A stretch of DNA of 36,320 nucleotides from TMED13 sp042090305 (GCA_042090305.1 JBELJQ010000016.1:1-36320); one strand, 5' to 3'; shown: positions 22,519 to 31,085, counted from the stretch's first letter. Numbers and translations are program-made. Notes: a model not told the origin generated them from the letters alone.

Positions 22519-22537
22519 TCTCCTTATAATTAAGCAA
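22519..22537 (-). promoter_or_regulatory. ROSE-like RNA thermometer over the hsp20 ribosome binding site
   Basis: In the message, UUGCUU (22532-22537) can pair with AAGGA (22521-22525), the Shine-Dalgarno core, across a 6-nt AAUUAU loop. One G is bulged or paired against G. This is the defining arrangement of ROSE elements (U(U/C)GCU pairing with AGGA), which melt on heat shock and expose the ribosome binding site of small heat-shock genes in Alpha- and Gammaproteobacteria. The leader from the promoter is about 60 nt, near the short end for ROSE. Confidence 0.6.
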
Positions 22538-22579
22538 GATTGATATTAACATCCCAATAATTTAGGCAATGTTATTTAT

Positions 22580-22608
22580 AATATAGTGACATAAAGGCAT
22601 GATGTCAA
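22580..22608 (-). promoter_or_regulatory. hsp20 promoter, near-consensus vegetative type
   Basis: On the minus strand TTGACA (22603-22608) and TATATT (22580-22585) are separated by exactly 17 bases. No sigma-32 consensus (CTTGAA and CCCCAT) was seen. The -35 and spacer also contain an inverted repeat, TGACAT...ATGTCA, which could be an operator. A housekeeping promoter plus an RNA thermometer in the leader would make heat control mainly translational. Confidence 0.7.
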
Positions 22609-22620
22609 TATGTCTTTTAT

Positions 22621-24585
22621 TTATAGATAAATATTAATATTATATTTACTTTGATAGATTCTTAAGTTTGAAATAACTTTTTTTACATAATATCGAGTTT
22701 CAGAAATTGGTATTGATTCTATCCAATCTAGATATGATATAGATTTGGTTCTCGGGTCACCGTACCTTTTCAACCATATTCTCACTCTTCCAGGCCCTGC
22801 ATTGTATGCTGCTAAGGCTAATGGAAGCGCGTTATCGAATTTTTTTAACATTTGATTTATATAAGTTGTTCCAAGCAAAATATTATACTGCGGATTTTGC
22901 GTAAGTTTCTTTTTATAAAATCTAATTCCTAATGATTTACATACTCTTTTGGCAGTAAATGGCATAAGTTGCATTACACCCCTTGCTCCAGCAGAACTGT
23001 AGGCATTGACTTTAAAATTACTTTCTTGATGAGAAATAGCATGAATAAGTGCCAAGGTGCTCTTGGAATTTTTATATTTATCGGGAATATAATCTTCTAT
23101 TTTTGGGTATGAATATTTATATGATGGGTTTGGTAGCTTCTTAGATAATTTTAAAACTATACTTTTATCTTTCTCATTACTTGCTAATTCCATTACATAA
23201 TTAATATGTTCAGGTTTCTCTAACAAGGTAACTAATTTTTCATAAAATGGGTAACTTCGCATAAATGATTTCTTTGAACTGTGAATTATTTTTATAACCT
23301 CAAACAAATCGTTATAGTCATTAGGACGAACTATCCTAGATTTATTTTCTTTTATTGAAAAATTATTAATCTTAATTGATGAATTTTGCCCGTAATAAGA
23401 AAATTTATTGATAGCAGACTTTTTAAACCAACTAACTGCTAATTGATTATTTTGAGAATTATCTATATCAATCAATCCCAACCAGAATGCTGCTTTTGCT
23501 TTATAATTTTTCCCTCCATATTCAAATACTTTTTTGAAATGCTTTTTGGCATTTTCACTTTGATTCAAGTGAGAAAAAGCAACCCATCCAGCAAGCCACT
23601 CTGCTTCAAGTCCGGAGTCGGTTGTTAAAGGCAACGTATTCTTACTGAGAATATCGTAAGCTCTAAAAAATTTCTTCTTATTAAGTAATCTTCTAATCAC
23701 AATTCTTGAATTTATCCACCAACCTCTGACATTAGAAATTTTTTTGGGTGGATTAATTAAAAGATCGGATGCCGTATTTAGTTTTGCTTTCCTTCTCCAT
23801 CTCATTCTTTCATAAACTAAGTCTGAATCATCAATTAAATGAAGTGGTACATCATTTATATATTTTGATACATTTGGTGATCGTCTACTTAAATTCAGCC
23901 TTGCTTCTCCAAGTTTTCTAAGATCACCTTTGACTCTGTTTAATGTTTTTCTGGCTGAAAATTCTTTTCCCTCAACCATAAGTCGGTTAAATCTTTTCCA
24001 ATTATCTTGTTGGGTCCAGAAATTACTATACTTTCTAATAAAATATTTTTGCTGAGAAGAAGTTAAATTCTTATTGATCCAAATATCCCGAATCATTTCA
24101 CTCTTATTAAAGATAGATTGTTCTTTAATTTGAGCTTCAAGATAATCAATAGAGCCTTTAGATGTTAATGGAGGATTATTTTTAAACCAATTAATTATTT
24201 TTTTTCGTTCAGTATTTTTTGTAATTGATGATTCAATCTTTTCAATGATTACTTTCTTTTTAGGCCAATTCGGGTGCTTGTTGATGAAATCTGAAAGATA
24301 TTCAAATTGATGTTTACTTCCTGGCCTCGTAATATCTAACCACTTTACATACGATGATAGTGATTTGATATTATAGTCATTAGCTAAATTAACTGCCATG
24401 ACCCAATTTTGTTTTTTTATCTGGTCAAATACATCGCTATATTTAGGTTGAGCTATCTGTGGTCTGGATATTGGTTCTGGTACATCTAACCCAAATACTC
24501 CATGCGTTAAAAAGCAAGATAGAAAAAAAAAAAACTTGATACTATTAGAATTTAAGACCATAAAGCTAACATAATATTTAGTCAT
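22621..24585 (-). CDS. slt: Soluble lytic murein transglycosylase (Slt family)
   Basis: A 654-aa periplasmic enzyme that cleaves the glycan strands of peptidoglycan, leaving 1,6-anhydro ends. A signal peptide is visible in the first 33 residues (FFFFLSCFLTHGVFG). The start may be Met9 (24561) rather than the first Met, because the signal peptide then has normal length. An alpha-helical superhelix (about 40-470) rich in W-x-x-x and TPR-like helices precedes the catalytic SLT domain (about 500-640). That domain has HAISHQESNFKVNAYS with the catalytic Glu, then GARGVMQLMPFTAK and LAAYNAGPGRV. It might also serve the cell wall opening required for flagellar rods, though gene position gives no support for that. 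It diverges from dapA with a 42-bp gap. Confidence 0.92.
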   Translation of the reverse strand: MTKYYVSFMVLNSNSIKFFFFLSCFLTHGVFGLDVPEPISRPQIAQPKYSDVFDQIKKQNWVMAVNLANDYNIKSLSSYVKWLDITRPGSKHQFEYLSDFINKHPNWPKKKVIIEKIESSITKNTERKKIINWFKNNPPLTSKGSIDYLEAQIKEQSIFNKSEMIRDIWINKNLTSSQQKYFIRKYSNFWTQQDNWKRFNRLMVEGKEFSARKTLNRVKGDLRKLGEARLNLSRRSPNVSKYINDVPLHLIDDSDLVYERMRWRRKAKLNTASDLLINPPKKISNVRGWWINSRIVIRRLLNKKKFFRAYDILSKNTLPLTTDSGLEAEWLAGWVAFSHLNQSENAKKHFKKVFEYGGKNYKAKAAFWLGLIDIDNSQNNQLAVSWFKKSAINKFSYYGQNSSIKINNFSIKENKSRIVRPNDYNDLFEVIKIIHSSKKSFMRSYPFYEKLVTLLEKPEHINYVMELASNEKDKSIVLKLSKKLPNPSYKYSYPKIEDYIPDKYKNSKSTLALIHAISHQESNFKVNAYSSAGARGVMQLMPFTAKRVCKSLGIRFYKKKLTQNPQYNILLGTTYINQMLKKFDNALPLALAAYNAGPGRVRIWLKRYGDPRTKSISYLDWIESIPISETRYYVKKVISNLRIYQSKYNINIYL

Positions 24586-24615
24586 AACGATATAGCAATA
24601 ATTATATAAATTTTT

Positions 24616-24621
24616 TATACT
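24616..24621 (+). promoter_or_regulatory. Candidate -10 element of dapA (possible leaderless message)
   Basis: TATACT lies 6 bases before the dapA ATG, so transcription would begin at or next to the start codon. No Shine-Dalgarno sequence precedes this ATG, which agrees with a leaderless message. The -35 region 17 bases upstream (TAGCAA) matches poorly, so an upstream alternative is possible. Confidence 0.4.
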
Positions 24622-24627
24622 AACATA

Positions 24628-25512
24628 ATGATATTTAAAGGTTCTATCCCAGCTGTAATAACACCATTTGATAAAAAATTGAATGTTGATTATGATTCAT
24701 TAGCTAAGCATATCGATTTTCTCATAGATAATGGCTCTCATGGTTTGGTATCTTGTGGCACAACAGGAGAGTCACCAACACTAAGTCATGAAGAACATAA
24801 GTTGGTTACTAAATTTATAATAGAAAAGTCAAATGGAAGAGTACCTGTAATGGCAGGTTGTGGTTCGAATTCTACAAAAGAATCTGTAGAATTAACAAAA
24901 CATGCTTATTCTGTAGGTGCAATGGGAAATTTACTAGTCACACCTTATTATAATAAACCAACCGAGGAAGGTTTATTCAATCATTTTAAAACAGTAGCAG
25001 ATAGTTGCCCAGAGCTTTCAACTTATCTTTATAATATTCCAGGTAGATCTATCATTAAACTATCAGAGAACCTAGTTTTTAAGTTATCTAAGATTAAAAA
25101 TATTGTAGGTGTAAAAGACGCAACTGCTGATTTAGTTACTCCTTTAGCGATCTCAGAAATTTGTGGGAGTTCTTTTGTTCAACTTTCTGGGGAGGACGCC
25201 ACATTCCTAGCATTTTTAGTAAGCGGTGGGCAGGGTTGTATCTCAGTGACAGCTAACGTGGCTCCTAAGTTATGTTCAGATTTATATGAAAATTGGGTAA
25301 GTGGTAATATAAAAAAATGTATGGAGATCAATGAACTTTTATATCCATTGAGCAGAACACTCTTCCTTGAAACAAGTCCATGCCCGGTGAAATATGCTTT
25401 AAGTAAAATGAATTTATGTGAAAATATTCTACGATTACCTCTAGTTTCAATTAATAATGATACAAAATTACAAATTGATAAAATTTTGAAAGAAATGAAA
25501 TTAATAAATTAG
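24628..25512 (+). CDS. dapA: 4-Hydroxy-tetrahydrodipicolinate synthase
   Basis: DapA condenses pyruvate with aspartate semialdehyde in the first committed step of lysine and diaminopimelate synthesis, in the cytoplasm. The 294-aa sequence is of standard length. It shows the pyruvate-binding GTTGESPTL (Thr45, Thr46), the catalytic Tyr135 in YNIPGR with Arg140, and the Schiff-base Lys163 in VGVKDAT, all in register (+2) with the E. coli enzyme. It is the first gene of a plus-strand series that continues through recO, and the smpB GTG start overlaps its stop codon by one base. Proximity to slt fits a cell-wall theme. Confidence 0.97.
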   Translation: MIFKGSIPAVITPFDKKLNVDYDSLAKHIDFLIDNGSHGLVSCGTTGESPTLSHEEHKLVTKFIIEKSNGRVPVMAGCGSNSTKESVELTKHAYSVGAMGNLLVTPYYNKPTEEGLFNHFKTVADSCPELSTYLYNIPGRSIIKLSENLVFKLSKIKNIVGVKDATADLVTPLAISEICGSSFVQLSGEDATFLAFLVSGGQGCISVTANVAPKLCSDLYENWVSGNIKKCMEINELLYPLSRTLFLETSPCPVKYALSKMNLCENILRLPLVSINNDTKLQIDKILKEMKLIN

Positions 25513-25970
25513 TGTCAAAAGAAAAGAAAATTATAACACAAAATAGAAAAGCTAGGTTTAATTTTGAAATTATAGATAAAATTGAAGTTGGTATTGTTCT
25601 GAATGGTTCTGAAGTAAAGGCAATTAGACAAAATAAAGTTTCTCTAGACAGCTCATATGCAGCTTTTAAAAGTAATGAAATATGGATAATGAATCTTCAT
25701 ATTGATATTAAAAATTTTGATATAGGTTTTGACTCAACTCTGCCTGCTAGACCAAGAAAGATACTTATTAAAAGAGGTGAAATTGACAAGATTTCATTAA
25801 AAATTAAAAATAATGGTTACACTTTAGTACCTCTTGATTTGCATTTTAATTTGAAGGGTTTTATAAAAGTTCTTCTTGGAATATCAAAGGGTAGAAAAAA
25901 ACAAGATCTTAGAGAGTACAAAAAACAACAAGATTGGAAAAGAGACAAAGAAAGACTAAAGAGGATATGA
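25512..25970 (+). CDS. smpB: SsrA-binding protein SmpB
   Basis: SmpB binds tmRNA and allows it to rescue stalled ribosomes. The 152-aa protein has the family core NRKARFNFEIIDKIEVGIVL, NGSEVKAIRQNKVSLDSSYA and LPARPRKILIKRGEI, and the C-terminal basic tail (GRKKQDLREYKKQQDWKRDKE) that enters the mRNA channel. A GTG start overlaps the last base of the dapA stop. Its own stop overlaps the folK ATG (ATGA), so three genes are coupled. dapA-smpB adjacency is a common alphaproteobacterial arrangement. Confidence 0.97.
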   Translation: MSKEKKIITQNRKARFNFEIIDKIEVGIVLNGSEVKAIRQNKVSLDSSYAAFKSNEIWIMNLHIDIKNFDIGFDSTLPARPRKILIKRGEIDKISLKIKNNGYTLVPLDLHFNLKGFIKVLLGISKGRKKQDLREYKKQQDWKRDKERLKRI

Positions 25971-26455
25971 TATTAATTGCTATTGGATCTAATTTAGAAA
26001 CATCAATATATGGTTCTCCAAAAGAGAATTGTATTGCAGCAATCAATATTCTAAAGAAAAAATTTACTGTGCAATCAATATCTAAATTTTATAAAACTGA
26101 GCCTGTTCCGAAGTCTGACCAACCTTGGTTTGTTAATGCTGTTATAGATATAAGAACAAAACTTTCCCCGATAAAAATATTAAAAACGTTACTTTCAATT
26201 GAGTCTGATTTTAAACGAACGAGAAAAAATAAAAACGAAGCAAGAGTTATTGATTTAGATTTAATTTCATATAATAATCAAATTATAAAATCTAGGGAAC
26301 TTACAATACCTCACCCAAGAATGCATTTAAGAAAATTTGTTATTAAACCAATATGTGACATTAATGAGAACTGGGAACACCCAAAGCTTAAAAAAAAGGC
26401 AAGTATAATTTTAAAAGAACTTGCAAAGCAGCAGATTATGTCTATAAATAAATAA
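25967..26455 (+). CDS. folK: HPPK, 6-hydroxymethyl-dihydropterin pyrophosphokinase
   Basis: FolK transfers pyrophosphate from ATP to 6-hydroxymethyl-7,8-dihydropterin in folate synthesis. The 162-aa protein has the HPPK marks ILIAIGSNLETS at the start, SKFYKTEPVPKSDQPWFVNAV, the catalytic ARVIDLDLISY loop and IPHPRMHLRKFVIKPI. I chose the ATG at 25967, which overlaps the smpB stop as ATGA and has GAGGA upstream. A TTG at 25934 would add eleven charged residues that relatives lack. It is followed by rpoZ after 4 bp. Confidence 0.93.
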   Translation: MILIAIGSNLETSIYGSPKENCIAAINILKKKFTVQSISKFYKTEPVPKSDQPWFVNAVIDIRTKLSPIKILKTLLSIESDFKRTRKNKNEARVIDLDLISYNNQIIKSRELTIPHPRMHLRKFVIKPICDINENWEHPKLKKKASIILKELAKQQIMSINK

Positions 26456-26459
26456 AATT

Positions 26460-26918
26460 ATGGCAAGAGTAACAACAGAAGATTGTATAACATCAATACC
26501 GAATAGGTTCCAGCTAGTTATTTACGCATGCTCCAGGGCCAGAGATTTGTCGGGTGGAACGGAACCAAGCGTTGACAAAAATAACGATAAATTTACAGTA
26601 GTAGCTTTAAGAGAAATTGCTGAAAAAAAAATTGATCTCGGAAAAACATGGCAAGGAATTGTCAAAACTACTCAAAGATATCAACCTGTGGAGGAGTCGG
26701 ATATTGATGATGATCAGACTGTTCCGTTAAACGAAAATGCCTCAGAGGTATCGTTTGACAATTTTGAAAAAGAAAATGCATCAGAGAAAAAAAGAAAAAA
26801 AATTTATATGACACAAACTGAAATTCAAAAACTAATAAATCAGAAAAAAGATGATGTGCAAAATGAATCTGATGAAATAAACGACGTAGATATTGAAAAT
26901 CCTAGCGAAACTGAATAA
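26460..26918 (+). CDS. rpoZ: RNA polymerase omega subunit
   Basis: Omega helps assemble RNA polymerase by binding the beta' subunit. Residues 1-62 are the conserved domain: MARVTTEDCITSIPNRFQL, then YACSRARDLSGG and VVALREIAEKKID. The remaining about 90 residues are a long, charged, low-complexity tail with many Glu, Asp and Lys. The E. coli protein is 91 aa and typical alphaproteobacterial ones are about 120-140, so this tail is on the long side. In E. coli and alphaproteobacteria rpoZ stands directly before the stringent-response gene, as here. Confidence 0.93.
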   Translation: MARVTTEDCITSIPNRFQLVIYACSRARDLSGGTEPSVDKNNDKFTVVALREIAEKKIDLGKTWQGIVKTTQRYQPVEESDIDDDQTVPLNENASEVSFDNFEKENASEKKRKKIYMTQTEIQKLINQKKDDVQNESDEINDVDIENPSETE

Positions 26919-26968
26919 TCTTCAAAATTCTTATTTAAAAAAAGTTAAAATTATCATAAAATCTGATT

Positions 26969-29107
26969 GTGTTAAGACAGTTAGAATTAGTTGAAAAAGT
27001 AAAATCGTATGACCCATGCGTTGAAGAGGAGCTTTTAAATAAAGCTTATATCTTTTCGATGAGGGCACATGGTAGCCAAAAAAGAGCATCAGGTGATCCT
27101 TATTTTTCCCATCCCGTTGAGGTCGCAGGAATATTAGCTGATCATAAATTTGATTCAAAAACAATTATAACAGCATTACTTCATGATGTCGTAGAAGATA
27201 CAAGTTATAAATTAAACGATATAAAAAATAATTTTGGTGATGAAATTTCATATCTAGTTGATGGAGTAACAAAGTTATCAAAGTTTGAGGGAAGATCTGA
27301 TAAATTTAATCAGGCAGAAAATTTTCGTAAATTATTATTAGCAACATCCAAAGACATCAGAGTTTTACTAGTCAAGCTTGCAGATAGACTTCATAATATG
27401 AGAACAATCCATCATATTAAAGACATTGAAAAGAGAAATAAAATTTCAAGAGAAACTATGGAAATTTATGCTCCTCTCGCAGAAAGACTTGGTATGCACG
27501 AAATAAGAATGGAATTAGATGATTTAAGTTTTAAAACATTAGAACCAGACATAAGAGAGTCGATAATTAAAAGGCTTAAATTATTGAGAGTTCAGGATGA
27601 ACACCTATTTGAAAAAATACAAAAAAAAGTAGAGGAACTTCTTAGCGAAAAAAAACTAAAATTTAAAATATTTGGAAGAGAAAAAGCTCCGCACTCTATT
27701 TGGAAAAAAATGAAAATAAAATCTGTCAATTTTTCTCAGCTATCTGATATTTTGGCTTTGACAATTTTGGTAAATGATGTTTCAGACTGTTATAGAGCTT
27801 TAGGTGTTTTGCATCAAGTCTATTCATATGTTCCAGGAAGATTCAAAGATTATATATCAACGCCAAAGCCTAATGGTTATCAATCATTACACACCACTTT
27901 AATGGGCCCTTTAAATCAAAGGATTGAGATTCAAGTTCGTTCATTTGAAATGAATAGAAGGGCTGAATTGGGTATTGCAGCTCATTGGATTTATAAAGAT
28001 AATATTGATATAAAAGACGGAAAACAATATAGGTGGATCAGACAGATTCTTGATATTCTTGACTTTTCTAAAGGACCTGAGGATTTTCTAGAGCATACTA
28101 AAATGCAAATGTATCAAGACCAGGTTTTTGTTTTTACACCTAACGGTGATTTAGTTTCATTACCAAAAGGTGCAATGCCCCTAGATTTTGCCTTTTCCGT
28201 TCATACTGATGTTGGTATTAATTGTATTGGTGTAAAAATAAATAATTCGATAAAACCTCTAAGCACAAAATTAAAAAACGGTGATCAGGTTGAAATAATA
28301 ACTGGTAATGAAATATCATTTTCATCAGATTGGCTTGAATTATCAATTACTGGCAAGGCTAGGGCATGTATTAAAAGATATATTCAAACTAAGGAGGACG
28401 AAGACTTTGAAAAACTTGGAAAAGAAATTTTAACCAATCATTTTAAAAATGAAAAAATTAGATACTCAGAGAGAAATATTAATAATATTATTCATAATTT
28501 TAATCTAAAAGAAATTGATGAATTATACAGAATAATTGGTAATGGGAATCTTTCTCCAGAAAAAATAGTTTCTTCGTTATTCCCAAAAAAGAAAATATTA
28601 GAAAATAATGAGAAGGTGATTCTTCTTAATAAAGTCAAAGAAAAAAAACAAGATAATATTCCTCTTATTTATTTAAACGGACTTACCCCTGGCATGAGTA
28701 TACATTTTGCGAAATGTTGCACCCCGATTCCAGGTGATGACGTGCTGGCATTCATTATTGAAGATAAGGGTCTAATGATTCACCAAGATACTTGTGACGA
28801 TTTACAAAAAATTAAAGTATCATCATCAAAAGTCTTAAGTGTTTCATGGGATAGAATAAAATCAAAAAAAAAGGATTTCATTGCGAAGATAAATGTTTCA
28901 ATTAAAAATAAGATAGGTGCTTTAGGACAATTATCATCAATAATCGGTCAGACAAAAAGTAATATTAGAAACTTAAAGATAACCGACCGTACCAATGATT
29001 TTTTTAAACTCAATATTGAAATAGATGTAAAGAATAAGGATCATCTCAATAAAGTTCTAGGTTCATTGAGGACATCAGAGTTTATTGAAACTGTGACTAG
29101 GATTTAA
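26969..29107 (+). CDS. relA: Bifunctional (p)ppGpp synthetase/hydrolase (Rel/SpoT homologue)
   Basis: A 712-aa stringent-response enzyme that makes and degrades (p)ppGpp. In order: an HD hydrolase domain (about 25-170) with SHPVEVAGIL, ALLHDVVEDT and LADRLHNMRT; a synthetase domain (about 220-350) with GRFKDYISTPKPNGYQSLHTT and RAELGIAAHW; a TGS domain (about 380-440) with VFTPNGDLVSLPKGAMPLDF; a zinc-finger-like AKCCTPIPGDD; and a C-terminal ACT domain. Both catalytic motifs look intact, so it is probably the cell's single bifunctional Rsh protein. The start is GTG, without a strong ribosome binding site. It lies 50 bp after rpoZ. Confidence 0.96.
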   Translation: MLRQLELVEKVKSYDPCVEEELLNKAYIFSMRAHGSQKRASGDPYFSHPVEVAGILADHKFDSKTIITALLHDVVEDTSYKLNDIKNNFGDEISYLVDGVTKLSKFEGRSDKFNQAENFRKLLLATSKDIRVLLVKLADRLHNMRTIHHIKDIEKRNKISRETMEIYAPLAERLGMHEIRMELDDLSFKTLEPDIRESIIKRLKLLRVQDEHLFEKIQKKVEELLSEKKLKFKIFGREKAPHSIWKKMKIKSVNFSQLSDILALTILVNDVSDCYRALGVLHQVYSYVPGRFKDYISTPKPNGYQSLHTTLMGPLNQRIEIQVRSFEMNRRAELGIAAHWIYKDNIDIKDGKQYRWIRQILDILDFSKGPEDFLEHTKMQMYQDQVFVFTPNGDLVSLPKGAMPLDFAFSVHTDVGINCIGVKINNSIKPLSTKLKNGDQVEIITGNEISFSSDWLELSITGKARACIKRYIQTKEDEDFEKLGKEILTNHFKNEKIRYSERNINNIIHNFNLKEIDELYRIIGNGNLSPEKIVSSLFPKKKILENNEKVILLNKVKEKKQDNIPLIYLNGLTPGMSIHFAKCCTPIPGDDVLAFIIEDKGLMIHQDTCDDLQKIKVSSSKVLSVSWDRIKSKKKDFIAKINVSIKNKIGALGQLSSIIGQTKSNIRNLKITDRTNDFFKLNIEIDVKNKDHLNKVLGSLRTSEFIETVTRI

Positions 29108-29113
29108 AAATAA

Positions 29114-29569
29114 ATGCTCAAAAAATTATCTAGAATTTTAAGGTTACTTAAATTGAAACTTTACAGGATAAGAGATTTTCCAGAGGCTGTAGCAATTGGA
29201 CTTGCTTGGGGAGCTTCTGTATCTATGACTCCAATGTTAGGGCTTCATCTAATCACTTGTTATCTGGGAACTTGGATGATGAGAGGAAATATGGTTGCTG
29301 CAACTGTTGGAACAGTAGTTGGAAATCCATGGACATTCCCATTCATTTTCTACTTAGATTATAAAGTTGGGACTTTATTTTTTTTTAAACCTCTTGATGA
29401 TTTCAATTTGAATATAGTTTTTTTTGTAGATAACTTTGAAAAACTATTTTTCCCTACACTTCTAGGTTCAATTCCTATTGCTATTATCACATGGTTCATT
29501 ACATATATAGTTAGTAAAAAATTGTTAAATAAGAGGTTTTATGACAAGCAAAATAAGATTGGGAGTTAA
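29114..29569 (+). CDS. DUF2062 membrane protein
   Basis: A 151-aa integral membrane protein of the DUF2062 family. The signature EAVAIGLAWGASVSMTPMLG (residues about 24-43), the GTVVGNPWTFPFIFYLDY segment and three hydrophobic stretches match this family, which occurs widely next to rel and pdxJ in Alphaproteobacteria. Its function is unknown. It starts 6 bp after rel and its end overlaps pdxJ by 29 bp, which is a larger overlap than usual but leaves both reading frames intact. Confidence 0.88.
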   Translation: MLKKLSRILRLLKLKLYRIRDFPEAVAIGLAWGASVSMTPMLGLHLITCYLGTWMMRGNMVAATVGTVVGNPWTFPFIFYLDYKVGTLFFFKPLDDFNLNIVFFVDNFEKLFFPTLLGSIPIAIITWFITYIVSKKLLNKRFYDKQNKIGS

Positions 29570-30275
29570 TATCGATCATGTTGCCACTTTAAGAAACGCT
29601 AGGAAAGAAAATTTTCCAAACTTAATAAAAGTTGCAGAAATACTGAGTAGATTAAGTGTAGATTTAATCACAGTTCATTTAAGAGAGGATAGAAGACATA
29701 TAATGGATGAAGATGTCTTTGATTTAAAAAAAAAGAATTTTTTACCGCTTAATTTAGAAATGGCCGCAACTGAAGAGATGAAAGACATTTGTACAAAACT
29801 TGAGCCAGACTATTGTTGTATCGTACCCGAGAAAAGAGCAGAATTAACTACGGAAGGCGGTCTTAATGTAAAGGGAAAATCTAAATATTTAGTCGATTTT
29901 GTGAAGAGTATAAAGCGTAAAAATATATTTTTATCTTTCTTCGTAGATCCTGATATTGAACAAATCCAGGCTGCAAAGGATGTCGGAGCCGATGCGGTTG
30001 AGCTTCATACTGGAAAATATTCAAGGCTTTTTAAAACCGTAAGTTTCAACGAAGAACTTTCTAGAATAAAGAAAGCATCTATCTTTTGTTCTCAAATCGG
30101 AATTGCATGTCATGCCGGTCATGGTTTAGATTTTGATAATGTAAAAAATATTTCATCAATTGAAAATATAAAGGAATTGAATGTCGGTCATTTTTTAGTA
30201 TCGCAATCTATATTTGACGGTTTAGAAAAAACTATTATTAAATTTAGAGAAATAATTGATGATTCTAGACATTAA
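29541..30275 (+). CDS. pdxJ: Pyridoxine 5'-phosphate synthase
   Basis: PdxJ condenses 1-deoxy-xylulose 5-phosphate with aminoacetone phosphate to form pyridoxine phosphate (vitamin B6). The 244-aa TIM-barrel enzyme has LGVNIDHVATLRNARKEN at the N terminus, DLITVHLREDRRHI, NLEMAATEEM, FVDPDIEQIQAAKDVGAD, AVELHTGKYS and the C-terminal NVGHFLVSQSIFDGL. AAGAGG precedes the ATG. In many relatives acpS follows directly; here lepB follows after 26 bp. Confidence 0.97.
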   Translation: MTSKIRLGVNIDHVATLRNARKENFPNLIKVAEILSRLSVDLITVHLREDRRHIMDEDVFDLKKKNFLPLNLEMAATEEMKDICTKLEPDYCCIVPEKRAELTTEGGLNVKGKSKYLVDFVKSIKRKNIFLSFFVDPDIEQIQAAKDVGADAVELHTGKYSRLFKTVSFNEELSRIKKASIFCSQIGIACHAGHGLDFDNVKNISSIENIKELNVGHFLVSQSIFDGLEKTIIKFREIIDDSRH

Positions 30276-30301
30276 TCAACTTACTGTTAATATCCACATT
30301 T

Positions 30302-31084
30302 ATGATAATAAAAAATATGCTTTTTAAAAATAATAATAAAAAAAATGTTAAGAGTGAAGCAACAGGCGTTAAGAAAAACATAGTTTCATTGGGATATGCG
30401 ATACTTGCAGCTCTTTTTATAAGAAGCTTTTGCTTTGAACCTTTTAGTATTCCATCAGGTTCGATGTACCCTAATTTAAAAGTTGGTGATTATCTATTTG
30501 TGTCAAAGTATTCATATGGTTTTTCAAAACACTCATTACCATTTAGTATACCCATTATTCCAAATAGATTATTCTACACTGAGCCATCCAGAGGAGATAT
30601 AGTTGTTTTTAAAACTCCAGAAGATAATAAAACTGATTATATAAAGCGTTTAATAGGTTTGCCTGGCGATAAAATTTTTATACAAGAAAATCAAATCTTT
30701 ATTAACGGCAAAAAAGTAGTAACAAAAAAAATTGACGACTCTACTTATAAATCTTTTGAAGTCGATTTAGTAAGGGAAACACTAGATAATGATAAATATT
30801 ATGATGTTTTTGAATTTAAAAACAAAATTTCTTTTTTAAATACTAATAATTTTTCAGAGATTCTAGTTCCTGATGAACACTTTTTTGTCTTGGGTGATAA
30901 TAGAGATAATTCTCAGGATAGTAGATTTATTGGTTTCATTCCAAAAATAAACTTAGTTGGAAGAGCTGAAGTTGTTTGTGTATCTTTCGACACATCAGTT
31001 GGAAGTTTTCTCAAATTCTGGACATGGTTTCCAGCACTTAGAAAAGATAGATTTTTTGTAAGTCTTAAGCCAAAATCAACTTAG
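30302..31084 (+). CDS. lepB: Signal peptidase I
   Basis: LepB cleaves signal peptides from exported proteins at the periplasmic face of the inner membrane. The 260-aa protein has one N-terminal membrane segment (about 27-45), the catalytic Ser54 in IPSGSMYP, the general-base Lys115 in YIKRLIGLPGDK, and the conserved GDNRDNSQDSR box. Standard family size. It has two nearby Met codons (M1 and M6). Genes processed by it in this window would include flgI, fbpA and slt. It is followed by rnc after 1 bp. Confidence 0.97.
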   Translation: MIIKNMLFKNNNKKNVKSEATGVKKNIVSLGYAILAALFIRSFCFEPFSIPSGSMYPNLKVGDYLFVSKYSYGFSKHSLPFSIPIIPNRLFYTEPSRGDIVVFKTPEDNKTDYIKRLIGLPGDKIFIQENQIFINGKKVVTKKIDDSTYKSFEVDLVRETLDNDKYYDVFEFKNKISFLNTNNFSEILVPDEHFFVLGDNRDNSQDSRFIGFIPKINLVGRAEVVCVSFDTSVGSFLKFWTWFPALRKDRFFVSLKPKST

Positions 31085-31085
31085 T

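Noticed and set aside
22514..22552. Longer Hsp20 with 13 extra N-terminal residues
   Set aside because: The extra codons lie over the probable leader and the ribosome binding site of the internal ATG at 22513, and related proteins start there.
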